Assembly: GCA_030147525.1 (NCBI GenBank) | Contig: JASBVF010000002.1 | Coordinates: 1 to 64,000 of the forward strand | Direction of reading: 5' to 3' | DNA length: 64,000 bases | Origin: Bacteroidota bacterium | GTDB taxonomy: Bacteria > Bacteroidota > Bacteroidia > Chitinophagales > Saprospiraceae | Part shown: positions 1-8,821 of the stretch, piece by piece | Numbering within the stretch: the stretch's first letter is position 1 | Layout of the letters: every line of letters begins with the position of its first letter | Notes under the pieces: generated by a model | What the model was told of the DNA's origin: nothing | The model's input: the letters and a program-made list of their open reading frames with translations, nothing else | Databases searched by the model: none | Position numbers and translations under genes: made by a program

Positions 1-2
1 TA

Positions 3-32
3 CCCCCTCCAAAAAATTGTGGGGGGGTTTTT
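3..32 (+). terminator. possible terminator of an upstream gene outside the window
   Basis: A C-rich stretch, an A/T-rich loop and a G-rich stretch are followed by five T residues. This is the form of a weak intrinsic terminator just before the first gene. It could equally be one arm of the G/C-rich palindromic repeats common in this region. Confidence 0.35.
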
Positions 33-79
33 CCCGGGCCACATCAACCGCCGTCAAAACCCGACGCTACCTACAAATC

Positions 80-3000
80 ATGTCCAAACACTCCGTCCAT
101 ATCCTTTGGTGCTTCGCAATTTGTGTTTTGATGTGGCAATGCAAGTCATCCCATCAAAACCCCAACGCCTTGTTCCAACTGCTGGACGCCAGCCAAACGG
201 GCATTGATTTTCAAAATACTATCACCCCCAACGACACGCTGAACCTGCTCGATTTCGAATACCTATACAACGGCGGCGGCGTGGGCGTGGGCGATTTCAA
301 CAACGACGGCTACCCCGACCTGGTCTTCACAGGAAACATGGTCGCAAGCCGCATTTACCTGAACAAAGGAAAAAACGGAAACGGCCTCCAATTCGAGGAC
401 ATTACCGAAAAATCGGGTTTTGACACAAAAGGAAAATGGTGCACCGGCGTCTCCATCGTGGACGTCAACGGCGACGGCCTCGACGACATCTACATCAGCG
501 TCGGCGGGCCGGGAAAGAAGAGCGTTTATCCGAACCTGCTTTTTGTAAACAAGGGCCTCCCCCCGGCCCCCTCCCAAGGAGGGGGTGGAGAGCCTGCTTC
601 AACCTCAACTGTCGGATTAACCACGGACCCAGTCCCCCCTCCTTGGGAGGGGGTTAGGAGGAGGCCTGGAGGTAAGGGTGAGGTCCTTTTCCAGGAATCC
701 GCCGCCGACTACGGCCTCGCCGACCCCAGCGAATCCAATCAGGCCGTTTTCTTCGACTACGACCTCGACGGCGACCTCGACATGTACCTTTTAAATGGCG
801 GCGGTTTCGAAAAATCGCCCATCACCATTCGGCCAATTTTGACCAATGGCACGGGGAGGAACACCGACAAATTGTACCAGAACAATTTCGATGCAACGCT
901 GGGGCACCCGGTTTTTACGGATGTTTCCCAACAAGCGGGCATCACCACCGAAGGCTTCGGACTGGGCGTGGCGGTAATAGACGTAAACCAGGACGGCTGG
1001 CCCGACCTCTATGTTTCAAACGATTATCTGTCAAAAGATTTGCTCTACGTCAACCAACATAACGGCACTTTCACTGAGCAGGCAGCGGCCTGGTTCGGAC
1101 ACACGAGCCACTTCTCGATGGGCAACGACGTGGGCGACATCAACAACGACGGCCACCCCGACCTCATCACCCTCGACATGCTGCCAGAAAGCCGCCAGCG
1201 CCGGATGATGATGTTTGGCCCGCACCTGCGGGACAAGTTCAAGCAGGCGGTGCAGTACGGCTACGGCCACCAATACATGCGCAATATGCTACACCTTGGC
1301 TCCCCTTTAGGGGCAGGGGGGCAAGAAATCGGCCAACTGGCGGGCATTGACAAAACAGACTGGAGCTGGTGCCCGCTCCTCGCCGATTATGACAACGACG
1401 GCCTGCAGGACCTTTTCATCACCAACGGGTACGGCAAGGACATCACCGACCTCGATTTTGTGAAATTCCGGCAGGACGCCATCGGGCAATTCGCCAACCC
1501 CGATGAGGTACGGAAAAAGCTCATCCAAAGCCTCGGCGACGTGCCGCCCATCATTTTGCCGAATTATATTTTCAAAAACAGCGGTGGCCTCCGCTTTGAA
1601 AACCAGACGGAAAACTGGGGCTTTTCGCAGCCCTCCATCTCCAACGGCGCAGCCTACGCCGACCTCGACGGCGACGGCGACCTCGAAATCATCACCAACA
1701 ACATTGACCAAAAAGCCTTTATTTACAAAAATACCCTGCGGGAAAAGGACTCCACCACCGCCCATTTTTTGAAGGTAAAATTGGTGGGAACAACCGCCAA
1801 CCCATCCGGCACCGGCGCCACGGTGAGCATCCATATCGCCGGTGAAAAACAAGTTCGTTACAAGCAATCCGTCCGGGGTTTTCAAAGCACGGTGACGGAC
1901 CTGCTGCACTTCGGCCTCGGCTCCAACACCTTGATTGACAGCGTATTAGTCTCCTGGCCCGATGGCAAAAACACGGCGCTGCAAAACGTGAAGGCCGACC
2001 AAACGGTGAGCCTCGACTACAACGCTGCCCGAGATGTAGCAGCGAATTCAGGCGGCGACTTGAAGTCGCCGCCTGAATTAACACGACTCCACAGCAACAA
2101 CCCCATCCAATACGAACACAAGGAAGGCGTAGCCGCCGACGATTTCACCCAACAACCCCTGCTGCTGCACGGCTTCAACACCCAAGGCCCCAGCATGGCC
2201 ACCGGCGACGTGAACGGCGACGGGCTGGAAGACCTGTTCATCGGCGGCAGCTACGGCAGCCCGGCCAGCCTGTTTTTGCAGGTGAAAAACGGCGGTTTTA
2301 CGGAAAAGAAAATCCCCACCGAAAACCACGAAGACCTCGGCTCGCTGCTGTTCGATGCGGACGGCGACGGCGACCTCGATTTGTACGTCACCAGCGGCGG
2401 CTCGGAGCGCTACGACGGCCACAAGGATTACCAGGACCGGCTCTACCTGAACGATGGCACAGGCAATTTCACGCTGGACGCCTCGGCCCTGCCCGAAATG
2501 CTGACCAGCACCGCCACCGTCACTGCCGCCGATTTCGACCAGGACGGCGACCTCGACCTGTTCGTGGGTGGCAGGGTGACACCCGGCAAATTTCCCACAG
2601 CGCCCCGCAGTTATTTGCTGCGCAATGACCAGGGCAAGTTCACGGACGTGACCGAAACCATTGCCTCTGAACTGAAAAACATCGGCATGGTGACGGCGGC
2701 CATTTGGACAGATTTTAACAACGATAATTACCCGGATTTGATGGTGGTCGGTGAAATGATGCCGGTTACCTTTTTCAAAAATGAGCAAGGCAGCTTCCCT
2801 CCGAAATCTGAAATCCGAAATCCGAAATCAACTGGTTTTTGGAACAGCATCGCCGCCGCCGATTTGGACGGCGACGGCGACACCGACTACGTCCTCGGCA
2901 ACATCGGCGAAAACACGCCTTTCCACGCCTCGCCGGAGCAGCCACTACAACTGCACTACGCCGATTTTGACAAAAACGGCTCGGTTGACTTCATCTACTC

Positions 3001-3571
3001 CGTGAAAGAGGAAGGCAACTATTACCCCTTCGCCTCGCTGGATGTGCTGGCGCAGCAGATGCCCGTTTTGAAGAAAAAATTCCTGAAATACACCGCATTT
3101 GCCAAGGCCACCACCAAAGATTTGCTCCAAGTTTTGGATGCTTCGCAAATGCAGACGCTGACTTGCGAGGTGCAGTCGAGCAGCATTTTGGAGAACCTCG
3201 GCGGCTCCAAAGGAGCAAGCGGCCAATTTTCACTAAACCCCCTACCCCGCCTGGCGCAAATCGCCCCAGTGAAGAGCATTTTAATAGAAGACCTGAACGC
3301 TGACGGGCTGCCCGATTTGCTGCTCGTTGGCAACGAATACGACACCGAGGTGGTGAGCGGCAGGTACGATGCCTCGCACGGCCTGGCGCTGCTGAACGAG
3401 GGCAAGTTGTCGTTCAAACCGCTGACTCTCGCCGAATCCGGCTTTTCGGTTTCCGGCGATGCGAGGGCTATCGTAAAACTGGGGCTTGGCAACGGCCAAA
3501 CTTTGGTTTTGGTTGCAAAAAATAGCGGGAAATTGGAGAGCTTTACCCTGAACCCAAGACCTGTTAATTGA
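80..3571 (+). CDS. FG-GAP/VCBS repeat lipoprotein with ASPIC/UnbV domain (CRTAC1-like)
   Basis: Probably a surface or periplasmic beta-propeller lipoprotein; the family has no defined reaction. The ATG at 80 gives a lipoprotein signal ending LMWQC, so it is preferred to the upstream TTG. The mature part holds many Ca-binding FG-GAP repeats of the D-x-N/D-x-D-G type (for example DFNNDGYPD, DVNGDGLDD, DLDGDGDLE) and an ASPIC/UnbV-like block near residues 560-640 (VRGFQST, FGLGS, WPDG). It opens a run of arabinan-degrading enzymes, so a role in glycan binding is plausible but inferred. The reading frame contains at least five short palindromic or repetitive inserts that replace or interrupt conserved segments, near residues 159-198, 407-415, 656-667, 906-918 and 1041-1049. 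All preserve the frame. The protein is therefore longer and more irregular than relatives. Confidence 0.85.
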   Translation: MSKHSVHILWCFAICVLMWQCKSSHQNPNALFQLLDASQTGIDFQNTITPNDTLNLLDFEYLYNGGGVGVGDFNNDGYPDLVFTGNMVASRIYLNKGKNGNGLQFEDITEKSGFDTKGKWCTGVSIVDVNGDGLDDIYISVGGPGKKSVYPNLLFVNKGLPPAPSQGGGGEPASTSTVGLTTDPVPPPWEGVRRRPGGKGEVLFQESAADYGLADPSESNQAVFFDYDLDGDLDMYLLNGGGFEKSPITIRPILTNGTGRNTDKLYQNNFDATLGHPVFTDVSQQAGITTEGFGLGVAVIDVNQDGWPDLYVSNDYLSKDLLYVNQHNGTFTEQAAAWFGHTSHFSMGNDVGDINNDGHPDLITLDMLPESRQRRMMMFGPHLRDKFKQAVQYGYGHQYMRNMLHLGSPLGAGGQEIGQLAGIDKTDWSWCPLLADYDNDGLQDLFITNGYGKDITDLDFVKFRQDAIGQFANPDEVRKKLIQSLGDVPPIILPNYIFKNSGGLRFENQTENWGFSQPSISNGAAYADLDGDGDLEIITNNIDQKAFIYKNTLREKDSTTAHFLKVKLVGTTANPSGTGATVSIHIAGEKQVRYKQSVRGFQSTVTDLLHFGLGSNTLIDSVLVSWPDGKNTALQNVKADQTVSLDYNAARDVAANSGGDLKSPPELTRLHSNNPIQYEHKEGVAADDFTQQPLLLHGFNTQGPSMATGDVNGDGLEDLFIGGSYGSPASLFLQVKNGGFTEKKIPTENHEDLGSLLFDADGDGDLDLYVTSGGSERYDGHKDYQDRLYLNDGTGNFTLDASALPEMLTSTATVTAADFDQDGDLDLFVGGRVTPGKFPTAPRSYLLRNDQGKFTDVTETIASELKNIGMVTAAIWTDFNNDNYPDLMVVGEMMPVTFFKNEQGSFPPKSEIRNPKSTGFWNSIAAADLDGDGDTDYVLGNIGENTPFHASPEQPLQLHYADFDKNGSVDFIYSVKEEGNYYPFASLDVLAQQMPVLKKKFLKYTAFAKATTKDLLQVLDASQMQTLTCEVQSSSILENLGGSKGASGQFSLNPLPRLAQIAPVKSILIEDLNADGLPDLLLVGNEYDTEVVSGRYDASHGLALLNEGKLSFKPLTLAESGFSVSGDARAIVKLGLGNGQTLVLVAKNSGKLESFTLNPRPVN
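555..672. repeat. in-frame repeat with inverted G/C-rich ends inside the FG-GAP gene
   Basis: The ends near 555-590 and 633-672 are imperfect inverted copies built around CCCCTCCCAAGGAGGGG, with about 45 bp between them. Translation gives a Pro/Gly/Arg-rich linker between LLFVNK and GEVLFQES, which would be continuous in an ordinary FG-GAP repeat. It looks like an insertion that kept the frame. Confidence 0.6.
2045..2079. repeat. 35-bp perfect palindrome inserted in frame in the FG-GAP gene
   Basis: Two 17-bp arms are perfectly complementary around a single central G, with a CTTGAAG centre. A near-identical palindrome lies between araD and araA at 18471-18499. Here it is translated as part of the protein (NSGGDLKSPPEL). 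Confidence 0.85.
2797..2830. repeat. AAATCCG/AAATCTG short tandem repeat inside the FG-GAP gene
   Basis: A tandem of 'GAAATCCGAAATCC'-type units encodes PKSEIRNPKS where an FG-GAP protein normally has a conserved repeat boundary. The same AAATCTGAAATC motif occurs between genes at about 10358-10515 and 11843-11882. Confidence 0.5.
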
Positions 3572-3580
3572 AAAATTCGG

Positions 3581-3774
3581 CAAGCCCGAAGGGCTTGAAC
3601 ATGAATAGCCCCGGATGAAATCCGGGGTAGTGGACGTGGCAAGTGTAGCAACCCTGAAAGGGTTGAATTTTATCGCAATTTATTGACATTCAACCCTTTC
3701 AGGGTTGTTGCAAACGCTTCGCTCCTTTCTCCGGGTTGCACCCGGAGTTATTCACATTCAAGTCCTTCGGACTT
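3581..3774. repeat. cluster of six different short palindromes
   Basis: Six hairpin-forming palindromes follow one another: 3581-3597 (CAAGCCC/GGGCTTG), 3609-3627 (CCCCGGA/TCCGGGG), 3649-3665 and 3691-3707 (both CAACCCT/AGGGTTG type), 3729-3747 (CTCCGGG/CCCGGAG) and 3760-3774 (AAGTCC/GGACTT). They fill the gap between the FG-GAP gene and the first GH51 gene. No ORF is credible here. The two GGGTTG palindromes are inverted relatives of each other. Confidence 0.75.
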
Positions 3775-3795
3775 TCGCAAAACATGATTTGATAC

Positions 3796-5814
3796 ATGAA
3801 AAACTTAAACATCACCTCCCTGCTGTGCGCCTTCCTGATGGGAAGCCTGCCCTTGCTGCAAGCAAACAACAGCACCGATTCCCTCACGCTGCCGCCGAAA
3901 GCCAGCCAATTCGTCGTGAACACCGACCAAATCGTGGCGCCCATTCAGCCCACGATGTACGGGGTGTTTTTCGAAGACATCAACTTTGGAGCAGATGGCG
4001 GCTTGTACGCTGAGTTGGTCAAAAACCGCTCGTTCGAGTTCGCCGAGCCGATGATGGGCTGGGAGCAGCCAGCCAGCGACCGCTTTTCGATGAACGACAA
4101 ATCCGGTTTTGCTGTGCCTGTGAAATACGCCGACCCCGGCGCCAACAAGAACTACCTGAACGTGAAAGTCAACGCCGCCACCGGCTACCGGCTGGTGAAC
4201 TACGGCTTCAAAGGCATGGGCTTCAAGGAGGGTCTGCGCTACGATTTCTCGGTCATTGCGAAGCAACAAAGCGGCGCTACCACGCTGCACGTGGAACTGC
4301 TGGACGAAAACGGCAAGGTACTCGCCACCACATCCGTTGCCCTCAGCGGCAAGGATTGGAAGGAATACACGGCCAGCCTGAAACCCAGCGCCCGTGCGAT
4401 GAAGGGCAAACTCAACATCCGCTTCGAGGGTAAAGGCGTCGTGGACCTGGACATGGTTTCACTCTTCCCCAGCGACACCTGGAAGGGCCGTCCGAAAGGC
4501 ATGAGGGCCGACCTCGTGCAGTTGCTGGCCGACATGAAACCGGGCTTCCTGCGCTTCCCCGGCGGCTGCATCGTGGAGGGACGAACGCTGGCCCAGCGCT
4601 ACCAGTGGAAAAAAACCGTGGGCGACATCAACGACCGGGAACTGCTCATCAACCGCTGGAACAATGAGTTCGCCCACCGCCCGGCGCCCGATTATTTCCA
4701 GACTTTCGGACTCGGCTTTTTTGAATATTTTCAAATGGCCGAGGACATCGGCGCCACGCCGCTGCCCATCCTGAGCTGTGGCATGGCCTGCCAGTTCAAC
4801 ACCGCCGAATTGGTGCCGATGGACGAACTGGAGCCTTACGTGCAGGATGCGCTCGACCTCATCGAGTTTGCCAACGGGCCGGTGACCTCGCCCTGGGGCA
4901 AATTGCGCAGCGACATGGGCCACCCTGCCCCGTTCAACATGAAAATGATTGGCGTCGGCAACGAGCAGTGGGGGCCGGAGTACATCGTTCGCTACAAAGA
5001 ATTTGAAAAAGCCATCAAGGCGAAATACCCGGAGATGGTCATTGTTTCCGGCTCCGGACCGTTTCCCGACGGGGAAATGTTCGAGTACGGCTGGGAGGAA
5101 CTGAAGTCCATGAACGCCGAAATCGTGGACGAGCACTACTACCGCAGCCCGCAGTGGTTTTTGGAAAATGCCAACCGCTACGACAGCTACGACCGCAAGG
5201 GGCCGAAGATTTTTGCGGGGGAATATGCCGCCCAAAGCGTGGCCATCGCCAGCCCCGACAACAAAAACAACTGGGACTGCGCCCTCGCCGAAGCGGCCTA
5301 CATGACCGGGTTGGAGCGCAACGCCGACGTGGTTTGGTTGACTTCCTACGCCCCGCTTTTCGCCCACGCCGAGGGCTGGCAATGGACGCCCGACCTGATT
5401 TGGTTCAACAACCTGGAAGCTTACGGTACACCGAATTATTATGTGCAAAAGCTGTTCGCCGTGAATGCGGGGACGCAACTCCTGAAATTAACGGAGGACG
5501 GCAAGCCTGTCATCGGGCAGTCGGGGTTGTACGCCACGGCTACGTTGGACGAAAAAACGAAGGAAATCGTGTTCAAAATCGTGAATGCTTCGGCTTTTGA
5601 GCAGTCGTTTAGCATCAGTCTGGCTGGTAAAAAAACGGCTGCCACGAAGGGCAAACTCACCGTTTTGGCCAACAACGACCTGAACGCCATGAACTCGTTT
5701 GACAGTCCGAAGAATATTTTCCCGACGGAAAAAGAGGTGAATTTTACCGGTAAGGCGCTTAGCCTGTCGGTGGTGCCGAAGTCGGTGAATGTGTTGCGGG
5801 TGGCGTATAAGTAG
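3796..5814 (+). CDS. GH51 alpha-L-arabinofuranosidase, exported, with carbohydrate-binding domain
   Basis: Hydrolyses terminal alpha-L-arabinofuranosyl residues from arabinan or arabinoxylan. A signal peptide (MKNLNITSLLCAFLMG...LQA) is followed by the GH51 start GVFFEDINFGADGG. A CBM4_9-like beta-sandwich is inserted at about residues 95-235. The catalytic (beta/alpha)8 domain follows, with acid/base Glu390 in GVGNEQWG and nucleophile Glu476 in FAGEYAA. A C-terminal beta domain completes the roughly 670-residue length usual for Bacteroidota members. The ATG at 3796 is the first that gives a signal peptide. It lies downstream of the palindrome cluster and may share a transcript with the rest of the locus. 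Confidence 0.93.
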   Translation: MKNLNITSLLCAFLMGSLPLLQANNSTDSLTLPPKASQFVVNTDQIVAPIQPTMYGVFFEDINFGADGGLYAELVKNRSFEFAEPMMGWEQPASDRFSMNDKSGFAVPVKYADPGANKNYLNVKVNAATGYRLVNYGFKGMGFKEGLRYDFSVIAKQQSGATTLHVELLDENGKVLATTSVALSGKDWKEYTASLKPSARAMKGKLNIRFEGKGVVDLDMVSLFPSDTWKGRPKGMRADLVQLLADMKPGFLRFPGGCIVEGRTLAQRYQWKKTVGDINDRELLINRWNNEFAHRPAPDYFQTFGLGFFEYFQMAEDIGATPLPILSCGMACQFNTAELVPMDELEPYVQDALDLIEFANGPVTSPWGKLRSDMGHPAPFNMKMIGVGNEQWGPEYIVRYKEFEKAIKAKYPEMVIVSGSGPFPDGEMFEYGWEELKSMNAEIVDEHYYRSPQWFLENANRYDSYDRKGPKIFAGEYAAQSVAIASPDNKNNWDCALAEAAYMTGLERNADVVWLTSYAPLFAHAEGWQWTPDLIWFNNLEAYGTPNYYVQKLFAVNAGTQLLKLTEDGKPVIGQSGLYATATLDEKTKEIVFKIVNASAFEQSFSISLAGKKTAATKGKLTVLANNDLNAMNSFDSPKNIFPTEKEVNFTGKALSLSVVPKSVNVLRVAYK

Positions 5815-5824
5815 GGTGCATCAG

Positions 5825-5967
5825 GCGCAGCCCCTGACCCCTGAAGGGGGACCTAAAACATTCGTTCTCAGCTTAATTCAAAAGAGAAGAGCTGATTGGG
5901 TTTGAAAAAAACTTCTTGAAGTTCCGACAACAGTGCGTCCGTGGGTTCCCCTTTAGGGGTCAGGGGC
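5825..5967. repeat. MITE-like repeat, copy 1
   Basis: Copy of a roughly 145-bp element that starts GCGCAGCCCCTGACCCCT and ends in the inverted AGGGGTCAGGGGC. The interior is conserved between copies (GACCTAAAAC, CAGCTTAATTC, TTGAAGTTCCGA, GTGCGTCCGTGG). No protein is encoded. Together with copy 2 it fills most of the gap between the two GH51 genes. Confidence 0.8.
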
Positions 5968-5974
5968 CAACGTG

Positions 5975-6119
5975 GCGCAGCCCCTGACCCCTGAAGGGGG
6001 ACCTAAAACCATTCGTTCTCAGCTTAATTCGACAGATGGATTAAGCGGCAATTTGTAAATATTGAAGTTCCGACAACGGTGCGTCCGTGGATTCCCCTTT
6101 AGGGGTCAGGGGCTGCGCC
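5975..6119. repeat. MITE-like repeat, copy 2 (best terminal inverted repeats)
   Basis: Same family and orientation as copy 1, 7 bp away. Its ends form a nearly perfect inverted repeat of about 26 bp (GGCGCAGCCCCTGACCCC and its complement). Confidence 0.8.
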
Positions 6120-6124
6120 GCCCA

Positions 6125-6157
6125 AACGTCGTAGAGGTTTGAAATCTCTCCGACGTT
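6125..6157. repeat. palindrome upstream of the second GH51 gene
   Basis: Arms AACGTCG and CGACGTT with inner AGAG/CTCT pairing form a hairpin. A second small palindrome of the form CCCCGAGTGGTCGGG follows at about 6190-6205. The rest of the gap up to 6247 shows no gene. Confidence 0.55.
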
Positions 6158-6247
6158 GAGTTTCATGGCTGGAAATTTCGAGAAGACACCCCGAGTGGTC
6201 GGGATGTTACTTCGCAAAGTTTTGACCATTTAAAAAAAGATAAAAAC

Positions 6248-7795
6248 ATGAAAAAAATAATCGCAATCGCCCTGATTTTGTCAGGTTTCGCTGGATGGCT
6301 TCAAGCCCAAACCACCATCTACGTTGATGCCGGCCAAGGCAAGCACACCATCAATAAAAACATCTATGGCCACTTTGCGGAACACCTCGGCAGGTGCATC
6401 TACGGTGGGTTTTATGTTGGCGAAGACAATCAAAAAATACCGAACACCGAAGGTGTGCGAAACGACGTGGTGAAAGCCCTGAAGGAATTGAAAGTGCCCG
6501 TGCTGCGCTGGCCGGGCGGTTGTTTTGCCGACACCTACCATTGGAAAGACGGCATCGGCCCGAAAGCGGAGCGCCCGTCCATGCTGAATATCTGGTGGGG
6601 AAATGTGAAGGAGGACAACAGCTTCGGCACCAACGAATTTTTGAACATGTGCGAGCTGCTGGAAACCGAGCCGTACCTGTCCGCCAACGTCGGCAGCGGA
6701 ACGCCGCAGGAACTGGCCGATTGGATTAAGTACACCAACCACCCCGCTGGCAGCAGTCCCATGCCCGACCTTCGGGAAAAATATGGCCGGAAAGAGCCGT
6801 GGAAGGTAAAATATTGGGGAATTGGCAACGAGGCCTGGGGCTGCGGCGGCAACATGACGCCGGAGTACTACTCCAATATTTACCGGCAGTTTGCAACATT
6901 TACCACGGACTGGCAGAACTCGGACGGCATAGTCAGAATAGCCTCCGGGGCCAGCAGTTCCGACTACAATTGGACGGAGGTTTTGATGAAAAACATCAAA
7001 CACAACATGCTGGAAGCTATTGCTTTGCACCACTACGCCGTGATTGATTGGGGGAATAAAGGCTCTGCCAAGGATTTTACGGAAGACCAATATTTCACCA
7101 TCATGCAACGGGCGCTCGAAATGGAAGAACTCATCCAGAAGCACGTCGCCATCATGGACAAATACGACCCGCAGAAAAAAGTGGATTTGTACGTGGACGA
7201 ATGGGGCGGCTGGTATGATTCCGAGCCGGGCACGAACGGTGCTTTCCTTTACCAACAAAACACCATGCGGGACGCCATGCTGGCCGGGGCGACGCTGAAC
7301 ATTTTTAACAACCACGCCGACCGGGTGAAAATGGCCAATATCGCACAGGCCGTCAACGTGTTGCAGGCGGTGATTCTGACCGAGGGCGAAAAGATGATTT
7401 TGACGCCGACCTACCACGTCATGAAGATGTACAACGTACACCAGGACGCTACCCTGCTGCCTTCGGAAATCCACAATGCCCTGCTTTACAATCACGGAAA
7501 AGAAAGCCTGCCTGCCATTTCCTGCTCCGCTTCCAAAACCACGGCGGGAGACATCAATATTTCCATTGTGAACATTGATGCTCAAAAGACCAACACTGTA
7601 ACCGTCAACTTAAAAGGGGCGAAGGTTGGGACAGTCAAAGGCTCCGTGCTTAAATCGGGTAAAATTCAAGACCACAACAGTTTTGAGAAGCCGGACTTGA
7701 TAAAACCTGCCGCTTACAATGATTTCAAGGTAGAGGGAGGAAATATCAAAGTGACGCTTCCGCCATTTTCGGTGGTGGTTTTAAATGTGAAATAA
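6248..7795 (+). CDS. GH51 alpha-L-arabinofuranosidase, second paralogue
   Basis: Releases alpha-L-arabinose from oligo- or polysaccharide. This is the shorter GH51 type of about 515 residues, without the inserted CBM. A signal peptide (MKKIIAIALILSGFAGWLQA) is followed by the (beta/alpha)8 barrel. Landmarks are WPGGCFADTYHWKDGIGP, acid/base Glu195 in GIGNEAWG and nucleophile Glu318 in YVDEWGGW, then the C-terminal jelly-roll ending in LPPFSVVVLNVK. Relatives of this type are often cytoplasmic and act on imported oligosaccharides, but the signal peptide argues for periplasmic or outer location here. The next gene starts within about 10 bp, so they are almost certainly cotranscribed. Confidence 0.93.
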   Translation: MKKIIAIALILSGFAGWLQAQTTIYVDAGQGKHTINKNIYGHFAEHLGRCIYGGFYVGEDNQKIPNTEGVRNDVVKALKELKVPVLRWPGGCFADTYHWKDGIGPKAERPSMLNIWWGNVKEDNSFGTNEFLNMCELLETEPYLSANVGSGTPQELADWIKYTNHPAGSSPMPDLREKYGRKEPWKVKYWGIGNEAWGCGGNMTPEYYSNIYRQFATFTTDWQNSDGIVRIASGASSSDYNWTEVLMKNIKHNMLEAIALHHYAVIDWGNKGSAKDFTEDQYFTIMQRALEMEELIQKHVAIMDKYDPQKKVDLYVDEWGGWYDSEPGTNGAFLYQQNTMRDAMLAGATLNIFNNHADRVKMANIAQAVNVLQAVILTEGEKMILTPTYHVMKMYNVHQDATLLPSEIHNALLYNHGKESLPAISCSASKTTAGDINISIVNIDAQKTNTVTVNLKGAKVGTVKGSVLKSGKIQDHNSFEKPDLIKPAAYNDFKVEGGNIKVTLPPFSVVVLNVK

Positions 7796-7804
7796 TTGAG
7801 TGAA

Positions 7805-8821
7805 ATGATGCAGATGAAATCATATTGGTTGCCGTTCGTCCTGTTGGGAGTTTTATTAAATGCCTGTCAGCAAACGGATAAAGCGCCTGAAAAAGCGGTG
7901 GAAACCGCTTCCGGCGAGGCCCGGCCATTGCAGATGAACAACCCGGTCATCCGGGACAAATTCACTGCCGACCCTGCGGCATTGGTTCACAACGACACGG
8001 TTTACCTGTACACCGGGCACGACGAGGCGGCCATTGACGGACCTTTTTATAAAATGAACGAATGGCTGGTTTTCTCCTCCACGAACATGGTGGATTGGCA
8101 GGAGCATCCCGTGCCGCTGAAAGTCAGCGATTTCGCATGGGCGAAGGCCGACGCATGGGCAGCCCAGACCATCGAAAGGAACGGGAAATTCTACTGGTAT
8201 GTCACTGTCGAACACGCCACGATTCCAGGCAAATCCATCGGCGTGGCCGTGGCCGACAGCCCCATCGGGCCGTTCAAGGATGCCTTGGGCAAGGCCTTGG
8301 TCACCAATGACATGACCACCGCCACCGACATTTCGTGGGACGACATTGACCCATCGGTATGGATTGATGGCGACGGTCAGGCGTATTTGTTTTGGGGAAA
8401 TACCAAGTGCTACTACGCCAAATTGAAGGAAAACATGGTAGAACTGGACGGTGAAATCAAGGTGGTGGAAGGTCTTCCCGACTTCACCGAAGCACCGTGG
8501 ATTCACAAAAAAGGCGATTGGTACTACCTGACCTATGCCTATCAGTTTCCTGAAAAAACGGCCTATGCCATGTCCAAATCCATCCATGGCCCCTGGGAAT
8601 TCAAGGGCATTTTGAACGAGCTGGCGGGCAATTGCAACACCAACCACCAGTCCATCATCGAGTACAAAGGTGTGCCGTATTTCATCTACCACACAGGCGG
8701 TGTGCAGGCGCCGAATTTTGGCGGCAGTTTCCGCAGGTCGGTTTGTGTGGACAGGCTTTTTTACAATGAAGACGGCACGCTAAAACGGGTGCTGATGACT
8801 TCGGAAGGCATTCAGAAATAA
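7805..8821 (+). CDS. GH43 arabinosidase/xylosidase-type lipoprotein
   Basis: Five-bladed beta-propeller glycoside hydrolase, probably removing arabinose or xylose from side chains. A lipoprotein signal ends LLNAC (Cys21 counted from ATG 7805). The GH43 triad is visible as Asp56 (TADPA, base), Asp182 (DIDPSVW, pKa modulator) and Glu229 (FTEAPW, acid). The frame opens at a TTG at 7796. The ATGs at 7805, 7808 or 7814 are better starts because they give a compact lipoprotein signal. The stop codon overlaps the ATG of the next gene by one base, which suggests translational coupling. Exact substrate within GH43 cannot be read from sequence. Confidence 0.88.
   Translation: MMQMKSYWLPFVLLGVLLNACQQTDKAPEKAVETASGEARPLQMNNPVIRDKFTADPAALVHNDTVYLYTGHDEAAIDGPFYKMNEWLVFSSTNMVDWQEHPVPLKVSDFAWAKADAWAAQTIERNGKFYWYVTVEHATIPGKSIGVAVADSPIGPFKDALGKALVTNDMTTATDISWDDIDPSVWIDGDGQAYLFWGNTKCYYAKLKENMVELDGEIKVVEGLPDFTEAPWIHKKGDWYYLTYAYQFPEKTAYAMSKSIHGPWEFKGILNELAGNCNTNHQSIIEYKGVPYFIYHTGGVQAPNFGGSFRRSVCVDRLFYNEDGTLKRVLMTSEGIQK

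Noticed and set aside
5154-5600. 148-codon frame inside the first GH51 gene
   Set aside because: Arg/Pro-rich shadow of the GH51 coding sequence in another frame, with no signal or family motif.
6041-6229. 62-codon - strand frame upstream of the second GH51 gene
   Set aside because: Runs across the MITE-like repeat end and two palindromes; it is repeat-derived.
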